A stretch of DNA of 64,000 nucleotides from Rouxiella sp. WC2420 (GCF_041200025.1 NZ_CP165628.1:1736001-1800000), one strand, 5' to 3'. Counted from the first letter of the stretch, positions 17,648 through 26,792 are shown. A program made the numbers and translations. Notes: generated from the letters alone by a model not told the origin.

Positions 17648-18868
17648 TTACAATACCGTCGTTTTAAACAGCGCGGTTAATCCCAGACCGCCCGCTATGC
17701 CCAGCATCGCCATGGCAAATTTGGTGTCAGCAAACTGTTGCGGCGCGGGTTGGCGTAGCAACTGGCTAAATATTCTCGTCACCATAATGCAGCCGGAAGC
17801 ACCGTAGGGGTGGCCCAGAGCAATCGCGCCACCTTGTAAATTTACACGATGTTCGTCGATTTCTAGCTGATCCAACGATCCTAAAACTTGCGCAGCAAAC
17901 GCTTCGTTGAATTCGATAATATCGATATTCTCAAGCTTTACAGCAGGCTGACGAGTCAGCAGTTTTTGCGTGGAGGGAACCGGGCCAAGCCCTAAATAGT
18001 TGGGATCGACCCCGGCGCTACAGGCATCGACAAACATCAGCCCGTGGGTAAAGCCCATTTCTACTGCCTTTCTGCGGCTCATTACCAGCAGCAGTGAAGC
18101 ACCGTCGTTAAGCGGGCAGCAATTTCCCGCCGTTACGCTACCCTCAGCAACGAAAACCGGAGCCAGCTTTTCCAGGGCCGCCAGAGAGGCATTGGCCCGT
18201 GGGCATTCATCATGCAGCAGCGTTTTTCCCGCCACCTCAACAGGCACAATCTCTTCATTAAACTGGCCGTTTTCCATTGCCGCTACCGCACGCTGATGAC
18301 TGCGCAGGGCAAAGCGGTCTTGACGCTCACGGCTGATAGCGCATTTTTGTGCAACATTTTCCGCCGCGACACCCATTTCAGGATCACCAATCTCCTCTGG
18401 AGAGAACCTTGCGCGGCCAAAGAAACGCGGCATCTGTTTCAGACTTTGCGGTTTTTCGACGCGCCACGGGGCGGTGCTAACGCTCTCGACGCCGCCAGCC
18501 AGGTAGCATTCTCCGGCACCGGCCTGCACCAGGCGACAGGCGTGGATTACTGCCTCTAGCCCCGAGCCGCATTGGCGGTCAAGTGTGACGGCGGGAACTG
18601 AGTCGGGTAATCCAGCAGACAGCGCGGCGAGGCGTGCAATGTTGCCGCCGCCGCCAGTGGCATTGCCGATGATAACTTCATCAATTTGGCAGGGATCTCC
18701 CCGGTAACTGCCGAGAATTTTGTCGAACAGCGGCGCGAGCAGGGCTTCCATGCTGATGGTGGCAAATATGCCGTAGGCTCTGCCGATGGGCGTGCGGCAG
18801 GCTTCGACAATCACCGGCTGGTTACTTTCAGCAGGCTGAAAATTGAGAGATAAGTCGTTAGATTTCAT
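17648..18868 (-). CDS. thiolase family protein (acetyl-CoA acyltransferase-like) lacking the CxG cysteine
   Basis: A 406-aa thiolase-fold protein. The nucleophile block VTLDRQCGSGLEA (Cys100), NEAFA and GGAIALGHPYGASG (His353) are intact. The C-terminal acid/base motif, normally C-x-G before GG-x-G, reads G390-I-A-GGLG: the second catalytic cysteine is a glycine. I checked the codons (GGC ATA GCG) directly. This should impair classical Claisen condensation or thiolysis, so the enzyme may do another acyl transfer or act with a partner. The ATG at 18868 lies inside the end of the ligase gene (11-base overlap); the frame also opens at a TTG at 18889. Third gene of a minus-strand operon after thioesterase and ligase. 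Confidence 0.85.
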   Translation of the reverse strand: MKSNDLSLNFQPAESNQPVIVEACRTPIGRAYGIFATISMEALLAPLFDKILGSYRGDPCQIDEVIIGNATGGGGNIARLAALSAGLPDSVPAVTLDRQCGSGLEAVIHACRLVQAGAGECYLAGGVESVSTAPWRVEKPQSLKQMPRFFGRARFSPEEIGDPEMGVAAENVAQKCAISRERQDRFALRSHQRAVAAMENGQFNEEIVPVEVAGKTLLHDECPRANASLAALEKLAPVFVAEGSVTAGNCCPLNDGASLLLVMSRRKAVEMGFTHGLMFVDACSAGVDPNYLGLGPVPSTQKLLTRQPAVKLENIDIIEFNEAFAAQVLGSLDQLEIDEHRVNLQGGAIALGHPYGASGCIMVTRIFSQLLRQPAPQQFADTKFAMAMLGIAGGLGLTALFKTTVL

Positions 18869-20369
18869 GATTGATAAACTTCTTCTCAAGAACGCTGCGT
18901 TTGATTTTTCCGCTTGGGGTCAGCGGCCAGACTTTCATTTTATAAAACTCTGCGGGGACTTTGTATTTTGCCAGATGTAAGAGGCAAAGCTCGGGCAGTT
19001 GGCCGACATCAAGGGTTTCGCTTTCGAAAAAGGCGATAAGCTTTTTGCCGCGATAGTCATCCTCCAGCGCAATAACTACGGCTTCAATCATGCCCGGCAG
19101 AGACTTCAGTGCGGATTCAATTTCTGACAGATAAATATTATTGCCGCCGCTCACGATCATATCGCCACTGCGCCCAATGACCACCAGACACCCTAGCTCA
19201 TTAATATATCCAATATCTCTTACGCTTGATCCAAACAATTGGCTAGTAAAGGCTTTACCATCGTCGCCCCACAGATAGCCGGAACATATTTGTTCGCTGT
19301 TGAGATAAATAGTACCTGGAGTGTTTGGCGGTAGCGCCTGGCCCTGCTCATCACGAATTGACCAGCTGACCTCGGGAAAAGGCAGCCCTACGGTGGCTAA
19401 TTGGTCGTCAACGTTTTCATCGTCCAGCGTCGAGACGGCAATAAAGCCCAACTCAGAAGCGCCATAATATTCCTGCACCCGAGCATTAGGGAAAATTGAC
19501 CGTGCATGGCGGTAATGATTCATCTCCAGCTTGGCACCCGCTGAAAGCAAATGAGTCAGCTGATTTAAAGGTGCAAGGTCTGCAGATTGCAGCCGCCAGA
19601 AAGCAGTCAGCATGGTCGGGACTAATACCAGCCGCTGGACTTGATGCTGCGCCAGAATAGTCAAAGCCTCGGCGGCATCCCATTTTTCCATACAGAAAAA
19701 AGGAGTTCCGGCGTCAAGTGCTTCATTTAAACAGTATAGGCCGATACCGTGAAATAACGCTCCGGGGAACAGGGTCGAATTAGCATGGGCCAAATCGAAA
19801 ATCTGGTAGCCGTTTTTAAAACTAACTCGCCATGAATGACGCGAGCGCATAAAAGCTTTTGGCGTACTGGTGGTACCCGAGGTGAAGTTGATCAGAAACG
19901 GCGTTGGCGCATCGACGTCTCGCTTCACGGCTTGAACATCATGATTGGCTATTTTGCTGCAAGTGTCTTCAACCAAAAGAGTGCTGAGTTTTAGCTCGTG
20001 TGCCAAATCCTGCAACTGGTTCTGCGACTGTTTAAGCAACAGTAAATCAGGCTGCAAACGCGTCAAAACGTCGCGCAACTGCTCCAGCGGCAACATGGGG
20101 TCGATTACCGCACAAATATTCTGATTTGCAGTAGCAGCAAGCCAGGCAGGAGGAAACTGTAAATCATTGCCCAGAGCTACCGCAATAACCGGCCCTGAGG
20201 CGATTGACGAATTGTGGCGTTGATTACCCACTTTTTCGGCTATCACGCTAAATAGCGACAATGTCCGTTGCCAAAGTTGCCGCCAGCTCAGGGATTTACC
20301 GGCAATATTAATTGCCGTTTCTTCACCTTTAGCGGCGGCATGGGCGCAGACTTTATCGTGAACCGGCAT
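18858..20369 (-). CDS. AMP-dependent acyl-CoA ligase/synthetase
   Basis: ANL-superfamily adenylating enzyme, 503 aa. Seen: the P-loop INFTSGTTSTPKAFMRS, the A5-like block VQEYYGASELGFIA, the hinge DMIVSGGNNIYLSEIE with the usual aspartate just before it, and the C-terminal catalytic lysine in LTPSGKIKRSVL. It activates a carboxylic acid to an acyl-adenylate and transfers it to CoA (or another thiol). It starts 2 bases after the thioesterase stop and overlaps the thiolase start, so the three are one operon. Acid substrate unknown; a medium or branched fatty acid or an aromatic acid is possible. Confidence 0.88.
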   Translation of the reverse strand: MPVHDKVCAHAAAKGEETAINIAGKSLSWRQLWQRTLSLFSVIAEKVGNQRHNSSIASGPVIAVALGNDLQFPPAWLAATANQNICAVIDPMLPLEQLRDVLTRLQPDLLLLKQSQNQLQDLAHELKLSTLLVEDTCSKIANHDVQAVKRDVDAPTPFLINFTSGTTSTPKAFMRSRHSWRVSFKNGYQIFDLAHANSTLFPGALFHGIGLYCLNEALDAGTPFFCMEKWDAAEALTILAQHQVQRLVLVPTMLTAFWRLQSADLAPLNQLTHLLSAGAKLEMNHYRHARSIFPNARVQEYYGASELGFIAVSTLDDENVDDQLATVGLPFPEVSWSIRDEQGQALPPNTPGTIYLNSEQICSGYLWGDDGKAFTSQLFGSSVRDIGYINELGCLVVIGRSGDMIVSGGNNIYLSEIESALKSLPGMIEAVVIALEDDYRGKKLIAFFESETLDVGQLPELCLLHLAKYKVPAEFYKMKVWPLTPSGKIKRSVLEKKFINHEI

Positions 20370-20371
20370 AA

Positions 20372-20824
20372 CTAATGATTACCTTGCGCAATAGTAGTTT
20401 CAATAAACGAAAAATGACTGATGAGCAGATCGCGCGTTTCTTGTGTAATAGGACGAGGTTTATTGTCTTCAATATTTACACAAACCCACACTAATTTTCC
20501 CTCGGCACAAATAACCGCTTTATCTTTAATTTCAAGTTTGATGTTAAAGATTAAACTGCTATTTCCCAGCTTTTCAATATAAACCGCAGGAGTGACGATG
20601 TCGTCTACGGATAGGGGATAGAGGAATATTGCCTCGCATTTTTTCACATGATAGGATACGCCCGATGTAGCGGGGCGGAAATATTGTATCATCTCATTGG
20701 CGCGTAATTGGTTAACCACGGCATCTTCGAAGTAATCTAAATATACTGAATTATGCACGTGGCCGTTAAGGTCTATATCGCGCATTGACACTCGAAACGA
20801 GTCGATCTCATTATGACTATTCAT
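20372..20824 (-). CDS. acyl-CoA thioesterase, 4HBT hot-dog family
   Basis: A 150-aa single hot-dog domain. The active-site block MRDIDLNGHVHNSVYLDYFEDA carries the conserved aspartate and the GHVxNxxY pattern of the 4-hydroxybenzoyl-CoA thioesterase/YbgC group. It probably hydrolyses the acyl-CoA made by the ligase encoded 2 bases downstream, or trims products of the pathway. First gene of the minus-strand acyl-CoA operon, divergent from the reductase at 20883 with only 58 bases between. Confidence 0.88.
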   Translation of the reverse strand: MNSHNEIDSFRVSMRDIDLNGHVHNSVYLDYFEDAVVNQLRANEMIQYFRPATSGVSYHVKKCEAIFLYPLSVDDIVTPAVYIEKLGNSSLIFNIKLEIKDKAVICAEGKLVWVCVNIEDNKPRPITQETRDLLISHFSFIETTIAQGNH

Positions 20825-20882
20825 TTATACGACCCATTGCTATATTCATCCATTATACGTTTTTCTCTGAAGAAAATTTTAC

Positions 20883-21872
20883 ATGAAAGATAAAGCGCTC
20901 ACCAGAGCAATAGTCAGAGAGTTCGGCCTGATTCAAGACGTGGTGCAGCTCGAAAATATGCCCTTGCCTGAGCTGGCAGAAGGTGATGCACGCGTCAAAA
21001 TGGTGTATGCCACTATTAATCCTTCCGATATCATCACCATTTCAGGGGCTTATCGTTCACGCATCTCGGTGCCTTTTGTGCCTGGTTTCGAAGGGGTTGG
21101 CGTGATTGAACAGGCTCCGGCGGACAGCCATCTGCCCGTAGGCCAGCGCGTTTTGCCGATTGGCAGCATGGGTAACTGGCAGACTTTTAAGGATACCAAG
21201 CCTGAATGGTGTTTCACCTTGCCTGATTTCGTCAGCGATCGGCAGGCGGTGAACAGCTATGTGAACCCGATGACTGCGCTGCTGATGCTTACCGAGGCGC
21301 TGGATGCTAAACCAGGTCAACGGATCTTGGTCAATGCGGCCAATTCTGCGATTGGCAAGATGCTGATCCGCATAGCGAATCAGTTGGGTATGACGCCAAT
21401 AGCCGTGGTGCGCAAGCGTGAAAACATCGATATTTTTGAGGGCTACCAGCTTGAAACCGTATTGAATTCCAGCGACGCTGCTTACCTGCAAGAATTGCAA
21501 AGAATTAGACGTAGTGGCGGAGTGCATGCGATTTTCGACTGTATTGGTGGTGACGAATCGTTGACCTTCGCCGAAATTTTGATCCCCGGCGGCCAGTTTA
21601 TTCACTATGGTTTGCTTTCCGGCAAGCCCGTACCGCCGCAGTTTTGGCGCTCACGCCCGGATATTCGCTTTATGAATTTCCATCTACGTCAGTGGATCCA
21701 CAGCCAGGAAAAGCCAGTGGTGCAAAAGCGTATTGATCAGGTAATGGAATTAATACGCGATGGCGTGGTGCATACTGAAATAGCCACGGCCTTTAGTCTG
21801 AATAATATTTCTGACGCCATTGAGGCAGCCGTTTTCGGTGAATTAAAAGGCAAGATCCTGATCGAGATATAA
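20883..21872 (+). CDS. zinc-independent MDR family oxidoreductase (quinone/enoyl reductase-like)
   Basis: A 329-aa medium-chain dehydrogenase/reductase without the zinc ligands of alcohol dehydrogenases. Seen: TINPSDIITISGAYR and VPGFEGVGVIEQA in the GroES-like N-terminal domain, NPMTALLMLTEAL, and the NADPH-binding fold with ILVNAANSAIGKMLIRIA (a variant of the usual AAGGVG loop). The N-P-x-D feature and the Tyr/Pro-rich start resemble the MECR/ETR enoyl-thioester reductases. It would reduce an enoyl-CoA or quinone with NADPH. Divergent from the thioesterase operon and therefore likely part of the same pathway. Confidence 0.82.
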   Translation: MKDKALTRAIVREFGLIQDVVQLENMPLPELAEGDARVKMVYATINPSDIITISGAYRSRISVPFVPGFEGVGVIEQAPADSHLPVGQRVLPIGSMGNWQTFKDTKPEWCFTLPDFVSDRQAVNSYVNPMTALLMLTEALDAKPGQRILVNAANSAIGKMLIRIANQLGMTPIAVVRKRENIDIFEGYQLETVLNSSDAAYLQELQRIRRSGGVHAIFDCIGGDESLTFAEILIPGGQFIHYGLLSGKPVPPQFWRSRPDIRFMNFHLRQWIHSQEKPVVQKRIDQVMELIRDGVVHTEIATAFSLNNISDAIEAAVFGELKGKILIEI

Positions 21873-21900
21873 TTAATATCATTTTTGTTCTTTAAAAATA

Positions 21901-21932
21901 AAAAGCTGCGAAAATTATTACGCAGCTTTTTT
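21901..21932. terminator. bidirectional rho-independent terminator
   Basis: AAAAGCTGCG (21901-21910), a 10-base AT loop, then CGCAGCTTTTTT (21921-21932). The 10-bp stem is flanked by A-run and T-run, so it can stop both the reductase transcript (plus) and the bioY operon (minus). It sits in the 73-base convergent gap. Confidence 0.9.
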
Positions 21933-21945
21933 ACATCGAAAAATA

Positions 21946-22491
21946 TTAACGACTTTCCAACGTGGGATAAGCTTTTCGCACTGGCCTGACGATCAGTACT
22001 GTTAAAATAACCTTAATAATATCGCCGGGAATAAATCCCATGGCGCCGATAAATGCCTGGCCCAGGCTTATTTTGGCAAAGGCTGAAATCCATGGAATGC
22101 CAGAAGAATAAATAATGACAATTCCACCCAACGTGATAAAGATAGCTTCCTTCAGCACTGACAGCGAGCGGCTATTTTTCTCATACAGATAACCAATAAC
22201 CAACGCGGCAATTGGCCACGCTAGAATAAAACCTCCGCTTGGCCCCATAAATATTCCCAGACCGCCACGTCCACCGGCTAATAGCGGTAATCCGACTATC
22301 ACTAATAAGTCGAATAATACCATTGCCAACGCGCCGCGTTTGGCTCCGGCAATCGCACCTGCCAGCATTGGCCCCATAGATTGCGCGGTGATTGGCACGG
22401 CAATAATCGGTAGGGTGAAAGCCGGAAATAATCCCATGGCGGCAGTAATTGCGGCAAACAGGGCAATATAAACAATATCTTTAGTCGACAT
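21946..22491 (-). CDS. bioY: BioY biotin-binding S component of ECF transporter
   Basis: Membrane substrate-capture subunit for biotin, 181 aa from the ATG at 22491. Seen: DIVYIALFAAITAAMGLFPAFTLP, ITAQSMGPMLAGAIAGAKRGA and GGRGGLGIFMGPSGGFILAWPIAA, the BioY glycine-rich block that lines the biotin pocket; about six helices. The frame is open for 18 more codons inside bioN, but BioY proteins normally begin about here. It overlaps bioN by 11 bases. It works with BioN and BioM encoded upstream in the same operon. A biotin-responsive control is likely but I could not identify a BirA-type operator. Confidence 0.92.
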   Translation of the reverse strand: MSTKDIVYIALFAAITAAMGLFPAFTLPIIAVPITAQSMGPMLAGAIAGAKRGALAMVLFDLLVIVGLPLLAGGRGGLGIFMGPSGGFILAWPIAALVIGYLYEKNSRSLSVLKEAIFITLGGIVIIYSSGIPWISAFAKISLGQAFIGAMGFIPGDIIKVILTVLIVRPVRKAYPTLESR

Positions 22492-23134
22492 CCGAGGTCT
22501 CTTTTTTAGCTGCTTTATTTTTCCGATAAGGCGATTGCGGATCATAAGCTCGCGCCTCCAAGGCTGCTGCGATGTTATCCGCCATTTTTAGGGTACGAAC
22601 AATAACTGGAATAGCGACGGCGATCACGCTGTTATTTAAACCTCGGGCTTTCTGCGCCTCGCGGACTTCTTGGGTTATCGACGCCAGCACTGGAATAAAT
22701 CGCAACGCCAGTGAGAGCGCAAGGCTAATTTTTGCCGGATTAATGCCGACGAAATATAACCAAGTCAGCCTTTTTTCCAAAGCATCGATCATGTCCGAGC
22801 TGCGGGTGGTCAGGGTTACCAGGGAAGCGGTCAGCATCAGGGCACTTAAACGCAACACTACTATTAGACCCGACTGCCAGTTAACCATCACCAGTTGCAC
22901 GATAAACAGCAGTATCAGAATGGCGAAAATAGGTTTTATCTGCGCCAGCATAACTTTAGGCTTAATACCTGCCAGCGGGTAAAACACCCCCACTAAGGCA
23001 AGAGCTGTAGCGGCAAAAATCATATTGGGATATACGAACAGCAGCGTTCCCAACACGGCTAGCATTAAGATTTTTAGACCCGGCGGAGTGCGATGAATAA
23101 AAGAATTGCCGGGCATATACTCACTGATGGTCAT
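22481..23134 (-). CDS. bioN: ECF transporter transmembrane subunit (EcfT/BioN)
   Basis: A 217-aa EcfT-family protein with four to five helices. The two cytoplasmic coupling sequences are seen as AQKARG (in [12 protein letters not shown]) and ALEARAYD near the end, matching the A-R-G type motifs that dock on the ATPase. It links BioY to the ATPase BioM. The start overlaps the ATPase gene by 4 bases (ATGA) and its end overlaps bioY. Confidence 0.9.
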   Translation of the reverse strand: MTISEYMPGNSFIHRTPPGLKILMLAVLGTLLFVYPNMIFAATALALVGVFYPLAGIKPKVMLAQIKPIFAILILLFIVQLVMVNWQSGLIVVLRLSALMLTASLVTLTTRSSDMIDALEKRLTWLYFVGINPAKISLALSLALRFIPVLASITQEVREAQKARGLNNSVIAVAIPVIVRTLKMADNIAAALEARAYDPQSPYRKNKAAKKETSDVD

Positions 23135-23805
23135 GACATCATCCTGATATAAGCAGGGAGCGCCACGGAGGGAATATCATCCACGACGATTTTCCCTTGA
23201 TCAAATACTAGAACGCGGTCAAATTCTTGCAGGAACTCCAGATCATGAGAAACCACGATCGTCTTCTGCTCCATCTCGTCAATTGCCTGAGCAATACGTT
23301 TCTTATTGCGCAGGTCTAACAAGGTAGTAGGTTCGTCGAAAACAATATAATCAGGCTGCATCACCAGCACGCCGGAAATAGCCATCAGCTGTTTTTGACC
23401 GCCGCTCAATAAATGCGAAGGATGCTGGCGGAACGATTCCATATCATAACGGGCGAGGGTGGCGTCAATTCGCTCGCGAATGACTTCTTTAGGCAGGCGT
23501 AGATTTTTCATGCCAAAGGCCAAATCCTCTTCCACAATAGGAAAGACAATCTGGTTGTCAGGATTTTGAAATACAAAACCGACTTTGCGACGTACCGCTT
23601 TGCCCTCATTGCGAGTATTAAGGCCATCAACAATGACATCACCCTGTTGCGGGATAAGCAAGCCATTGAGCAATCGGGCAAAAGTACTTTTTCCGCAGCC
23701 GTTGCTGCCTACCACGCCAACACGTTTTTCATCGAGTTGCAGGTTGATATTATTCAGCACCTGAAGATCGCCAAAAGCGTGCGAAACCTGTTTTAATTCC
23801 AGCAT
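23131..23805 (-). CDS. bioM: ECF transporter ATPase (BioM)
   Basis: A 224-aa ATPase: Walker [11 protein letters not shown]-loop [11 protein letters not shown] (the PDNQ pattern typical of ECF/cobalt-type ATPases), signature [11 protein letters not shown], Walker [14 protein letters not shown] and VVSHD. First gene of the bioM-bioN-bioY operon. Only 59 bases separate it from the end of the biotin-ligase gene on the same strand, so biotin uptake and attachment could be co-transcribed. Confidence 0.9.
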   Translation of the reverse strand: MLELKQVSHAFGDLQVLNNINLQLDEKRVGVVGSNGCGKSTFARLLNGLLIPQQGDVIVDGLNTRNEGKAVRRKVGFVFQNPDNQIVFPIVEEDLAFGMKNLRLPKEVIRERIDATLARYDMESFRQHPSHLLSGGQKQLMAISGVLVMQPDYIVFDEPTTLLDLRNKKRIAQAIDEMEQKTIVVSHDLEFLQEFDRVLVFDQGKIVVDDIPSVALPAYIRMMS

Positions 23806-23864
23806 TTACTGATTACTCATTCTTAATTACCGCCTGAATTCAGTTCCCACGGGCGTGAGGGCGT

Positions 23865-24584
23865 TTAAAGCCTGCGAATTATATCGATATCACCGGCGTT
23901 ATAGCTTGTGATTTTGCCGTTTTGATCTCTTAGGCAAATATGGCCTTCGCGAGTTACACCGGTACAAATTCCTGACGCCCATTCAGTGCGGTCGCGGTCG
24001 AGGGAAATTCGTAATGGCGCATTGCGACCGTATAAATGAGCGTTATATTGCTCACAAATCGGAGTGAAACCGAATTCAAGCCATTGATTCAGGTGCATAT
24101 TCCAGCATTGAGTCAGCGCCTGCGCCAGCTCTTCGAGACTAATTTTAACCTTATCGGCCAGTGAAAAAGTCTCATAGGGAACATTCTCTGGGCGACTTAC
24201 CAGATTAACACCAATGCCAATGTAAAGAACCTTACCCACCAGTTCAATCAGCGTGCCCGAGACTTTATGCCCATTAACCAGCATATCGTTAGGCCACTTG
24301 ATTTGCACTTTGGCACTGTCTTGCATAAGTGGCTGCAGGATATCGTGCAACGCCAGGCCGGTCATCAGTGCTAACGTCGGTAAATCAGCACGAGAAAGCG
24401 GGGCAGGGATGGCAAAAGTCAGCGCCAGATTGCCTGCGGGGGTCTGCCAAACGCGGTCAAATCGCCCACGACCGGCAGTTTGCCGCTCGGCAGCAATGGC
24501 AAAACCCGGTGCTTTGCCAGCATCGACCAGACGTTTTGCCTCGCTGTTAGTGCTGTCGATCTCTTTATAAAAGGTAATTTCCAT
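23865..24584 (-). CDS. monofunctional biotin-[acetyl-CoA-carboxylase] ligase, no DNA-binding domain
   Basis: A 239-aa biotin protein ligase catalytic plus C-terminal domain: STNSEAKRL, the adenylate loop TAGRGRFDRVWQ, NLALTFAIP, KWPNDMLVNGHKVSGTLIE and IGIGVNL. It attaches biotin to the carboxyl-carrier protein of acetyl-CoA carboxylase. E. coli-type BirA carries an N-terminal winged helix that represses bio genes; here the protein begins directly with the catalytic domain, so it cannot act as that repressor. Enterobacteria normally have a bifunctional BirA elsewhere, making this a likely second ligase tied to bioYMN. Its ATG overlaps the SDR stop by one base (TAATG). Confidence 0.88.
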   Translation of the reverse strand: MEITFYKEIDSTNSEAKRLVDAGKAPGFAIAAERQTAGRGRFDRVWQTPAGNLALTFAIPAPLSRADLPTLALMTGLALHDILQPLMQDSAKVQIKWPNDMLVNGHKVSGTLIELVGKVLYIGIGVNLVSRPENVPYETFSLADKVKISLEELAQALTQCWNMHLNQWLEFGFTPICEQYNAHLYGRNAPLRISLDRDRTEWASGICTGVTREGHICLRDQNGKITSYNAGDIDIIRRL

Positions 24585-25282
24585 TATTTTCTCATCCGAC
24601 CAATAGTCAGTTGTTCAACCATTGCTGCGGGTGATAACGACATAATAAAGTCTATAGCCCGGCAAATATCGGCAGTTTCAAGCATTTCATGCGCCGCCAG
24701 ACCGGATCCCTGCGCCATTTCGGTATCGACCACGTCTGGGCACAATACCGTGACTTTTATCCCTTGGGATGCCAGTTCACGGCCCAATGATAGGCTGTAG
24801 CCCACTAATGCGTGCTTGCTGGCGGCATAACCTGCGATACCGCCAAAGGCCTGAACGCCGCTTACCGAGGAGAGATTGAAAATTCGCCCCTGTTTTGAGC
24901 GGGCCAGTGCGGGAATGCACAGCTGGCAAAGATGGTGGACAGCCGCGACGTTGGTGTCCAGCATGGCGCTAAAATCGCCTAACGTGGCCTGACTGGAGCC
25001 CGGTCGAAAAATACCGGCGGCATTGACCAGCACGTTGAGCTGCGGGAAGGCGGCCAGCGCGGTATTGACCTTTCGCTCAACCTCGTTCGCGGCGCAAAGG
25101 TCGGTGGCAATAATTTGCACTTGCTGTCCGGCCTTGACCGGCAGCGAAGCGGCGACGGCATTGAGCAGATTTTCGTCGCGAGCCAGAAGGATCAGGCTGT
25201 AGCCCTGTTCGGCAAAATATTGGGCGACCTGTCGCCCAATGCCCCGGCTGGCCCCGGTAATCAGCGCTACTTGTTGAGTCAC
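24584..25282 (-). CDS. short-chain dehydrogenase/reductase (SDR)
   Basis: Classical SDR of 232 aa. Seen: the cofactor loop TGASRGIGRQV, NAAGIF, the catalytic serine in IFNLSSVSG, Tyr-x-x-x-Lys as YAASKHAL, and CPDVVDTEMA. It uses NAD(P)H on an unknown carbonyl or alcohol. It starts with GTG, preceded by AAGG. It is directly coupled to the biotin-ligase gene, so a link with biotin or a pimeloyl precursor (BioI/BioZ-like supply, or an FabG-like step) is possible but only by position. Confidence 0.85.
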   Translation of the reverse strand: MTQQVALITGASRGIGRQVAQYFAEQGYSLILLARDENLLNAVAASLPVKAGQQVQIIATDLCAANEVERKVNTALAAFPQLNVLVNAAGIFRPGSSQATLGDFSAMLDTNVAAVHHLCQLCIPALARSKQGRIFNLSSVSGVQAFGGIAGYAASKHALVGYSLSLGRELASQGIKVTVLCPDVVDTEMAQGSGLAAHEMLETADICRAIDFIMSLSPAAMVEQLTIGRMRK

Positions 25283-25372
25283 GTAAGGCCTTATGATTCT
25301 AACTAATTGATAAGTAATGTATGATTTTTTTAATCGCGCTACATTATTCCGCTTTTAAAGGTTAAATACAAT

Positions 25373-26737
25373 TTAGCTTTGTGCGCTTTCTGCGAACAGC
25401 TGGTTCAGCGAAGTCGCCTCTATTTCGGCATAGAGAGAAAATTCGTCAATCACCTCGCGACCAAGAGCGGTTTCAAACGCCGACCGATTGGGATTGCCGC
25501 TGCTGACATGGTTTTTTTCGCTGCCAAGATTTGACTGGAAGATGCCCGCCGCACTGACCGGTAAAAAGTCTTCATAGATGATGGGCGTCACCAGCACTAA
25601 CCCCTGTTTAATCAGTGAGTCGAGATGTGCGGGGATGTTTTGATCGGCTGGCAGCTTAGCGCCGTTTTTTAACGTATAGCGGAAATAGCCAAGTTTTTGC
25701 TGCCTTAGAGACTCGATATCATCAGGAAACGCGGCAAAGGCGTGGGCGAAATGCTGCTGATGCTGGTCGTTATTGTTTGAGGTATCCGAGGCCGAGGCTC
25801 TCAACAACAGCTGATCGTAAAGCGCGCGCCCTTCGGGCGTTAGTGCTAGCCCGCGCTGTTCGATTTCGCCAAAGCGCGCGGTGTGTTTACCTTCTTCAGA
25901 GTCTGTAAAGGTAATACGCTCACTCAGCGCTTTGAAGCTGGTTTGACGTAACAGAATCGGTACGTGGCGCAACGGCGGCCCTTCAATCACCTCTTTCGGG
26001 GTGATGCCAAACTGCGGCATGATCCTTTGTACCTGATCAATATCCAGCGTTCTCGGCGTCAGGTGATTGATATGCGGACCTTTAAAACTCACAACATCGG
26101 CTATCAGACGGTGATGTTCCAGCAGCGCATTGTAACTATCGAGGCTGACCAGTGCATCACTGTGCCAGCGGAAAGTTTTCAGAGCCTCACTGACAAATTC
26201 GTCGGCTTGCCCGTCACTAAGCCCGTTTTGCTGCTCGCTCAATGCAATCAGTTCGCGAACGCGAGGAGAAAAAATATCCCGCGCCTCAAGTATTTTGCGT
26301 GCCTTTTCTCTCAGGTCTGAGTTATCAATCAATTCAAGCCGCAACAGCGAGGTAAATACTCGGAAGGGATTAATGAGCAAGGCTTGTTCAGTTATTGGAC
26401 GAAAGGCAGTGGAATGGACCGGAACACCTGCGGCAGATAAATCGTAATAACCTACCGGCGACATACCCATGACTGCAAACAGGTCTTTCATGGTAGCGAG
26501 CTCACTGGCGGTGCCAAGACGGATCGCACCATGGCGTTCAACGTCGAGCCGATTTAATTCTGAGCCCTGCTGGTGTTCAGCAAAAGTATCAGGATGCTTG
26601 CTCAGATAATCTGTATTAGTTTCTTTAACGATTTGCAGCAGCGTGCCGTATTGCGGCACCTCTTGCTGATACATTTGTGACATGGCTTTAGAAAAACGGT
26701 CACGGATTATGTCCTGCGAAATAGTTTGTTTATCCAT
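25373..26737 (-). CDS. hglS: 2-oxoadipate dioxygenase/decarboxylase, HglS/YdcJ family (DUF1338)
   Basis: A 454-aa DUF1338 protein, the YdcJ family now known to convert 2-oxoadipate to 2-hydroxyglutarate with Fe(II) and oxygen in D-lysine breakdown. Seen: RHGAIRLGTASELATMKDLFAVMGM near residue 70, where the first iron-binding histidine lies, GYYDLSAAGVPVHSTAFRP, FKGPHINHLTPRTLDID and the C-terminal YEDFLPVSAAGIFQSNLG block that supplies the glutamate ligand region. The ATG at 26737 has AAGGTG 7 bases upstream; a GTG at 26746 is possible. It stands alone with its own promoter region shared with the divergent ABC-F leader. No other lysine-catabolism gene is nearby. Confidence 0.85.
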   Translation of the reverse strand: MDKQTISQDIIRDRFSKAMSQMYQQEVPQYGTLLQIVKETNTDYLSKHPDTFAEHQQGSELNRLDVERHGAIRLGTASELATMKDLFAVMGMSPVGYYDLSAAGVPVHSTAFRPITEQALLINPFRVFTSLLRLELIDNSDLREKARKILEARDIFSPRVRELIALSEQQNGLSDGQADEFVSEALKTFRWHSDALVSLDSYNALLEHHRLIADVVSFKGPHINHLTPRTLDIDQVQRIMPQFGITPKEVIEGPPLRHVPILLRQTSFKALSERITFTDSEEGKHTARFGEIEQRGLALTPEGRALYDQLLLRASASDTSNNNDQHQQHFAHAFAAFPDDIESLRQQKLGYFRYTLKNGAKLPADQNIPAHLDSLIKQGLVLVTPIIYEDFLPVSAAGIFQSNLGSEKNHVSSGNPNRSAFETALGREVIDEFSLYAEIEATSLNQLFAESAQS

Positions 26738-26764
26738 CTCTGTCACCTTATCTATTGCTCGGTA

Positions 26765-26792
26765 TTGACTGTGCCTGATTCAAAGATACACT
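26765..26792 (+). promoter_or_regulatory. candidate sigma-70 promoter for the ABC-F leader
   Basis: TTGACT (26765-26770), 16-base spacer, TACACT (26787-26792). It points toward the small leader ORF at 26834 and the ABC-F gene. The match is fair, not strong. Confidence 0.4.
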
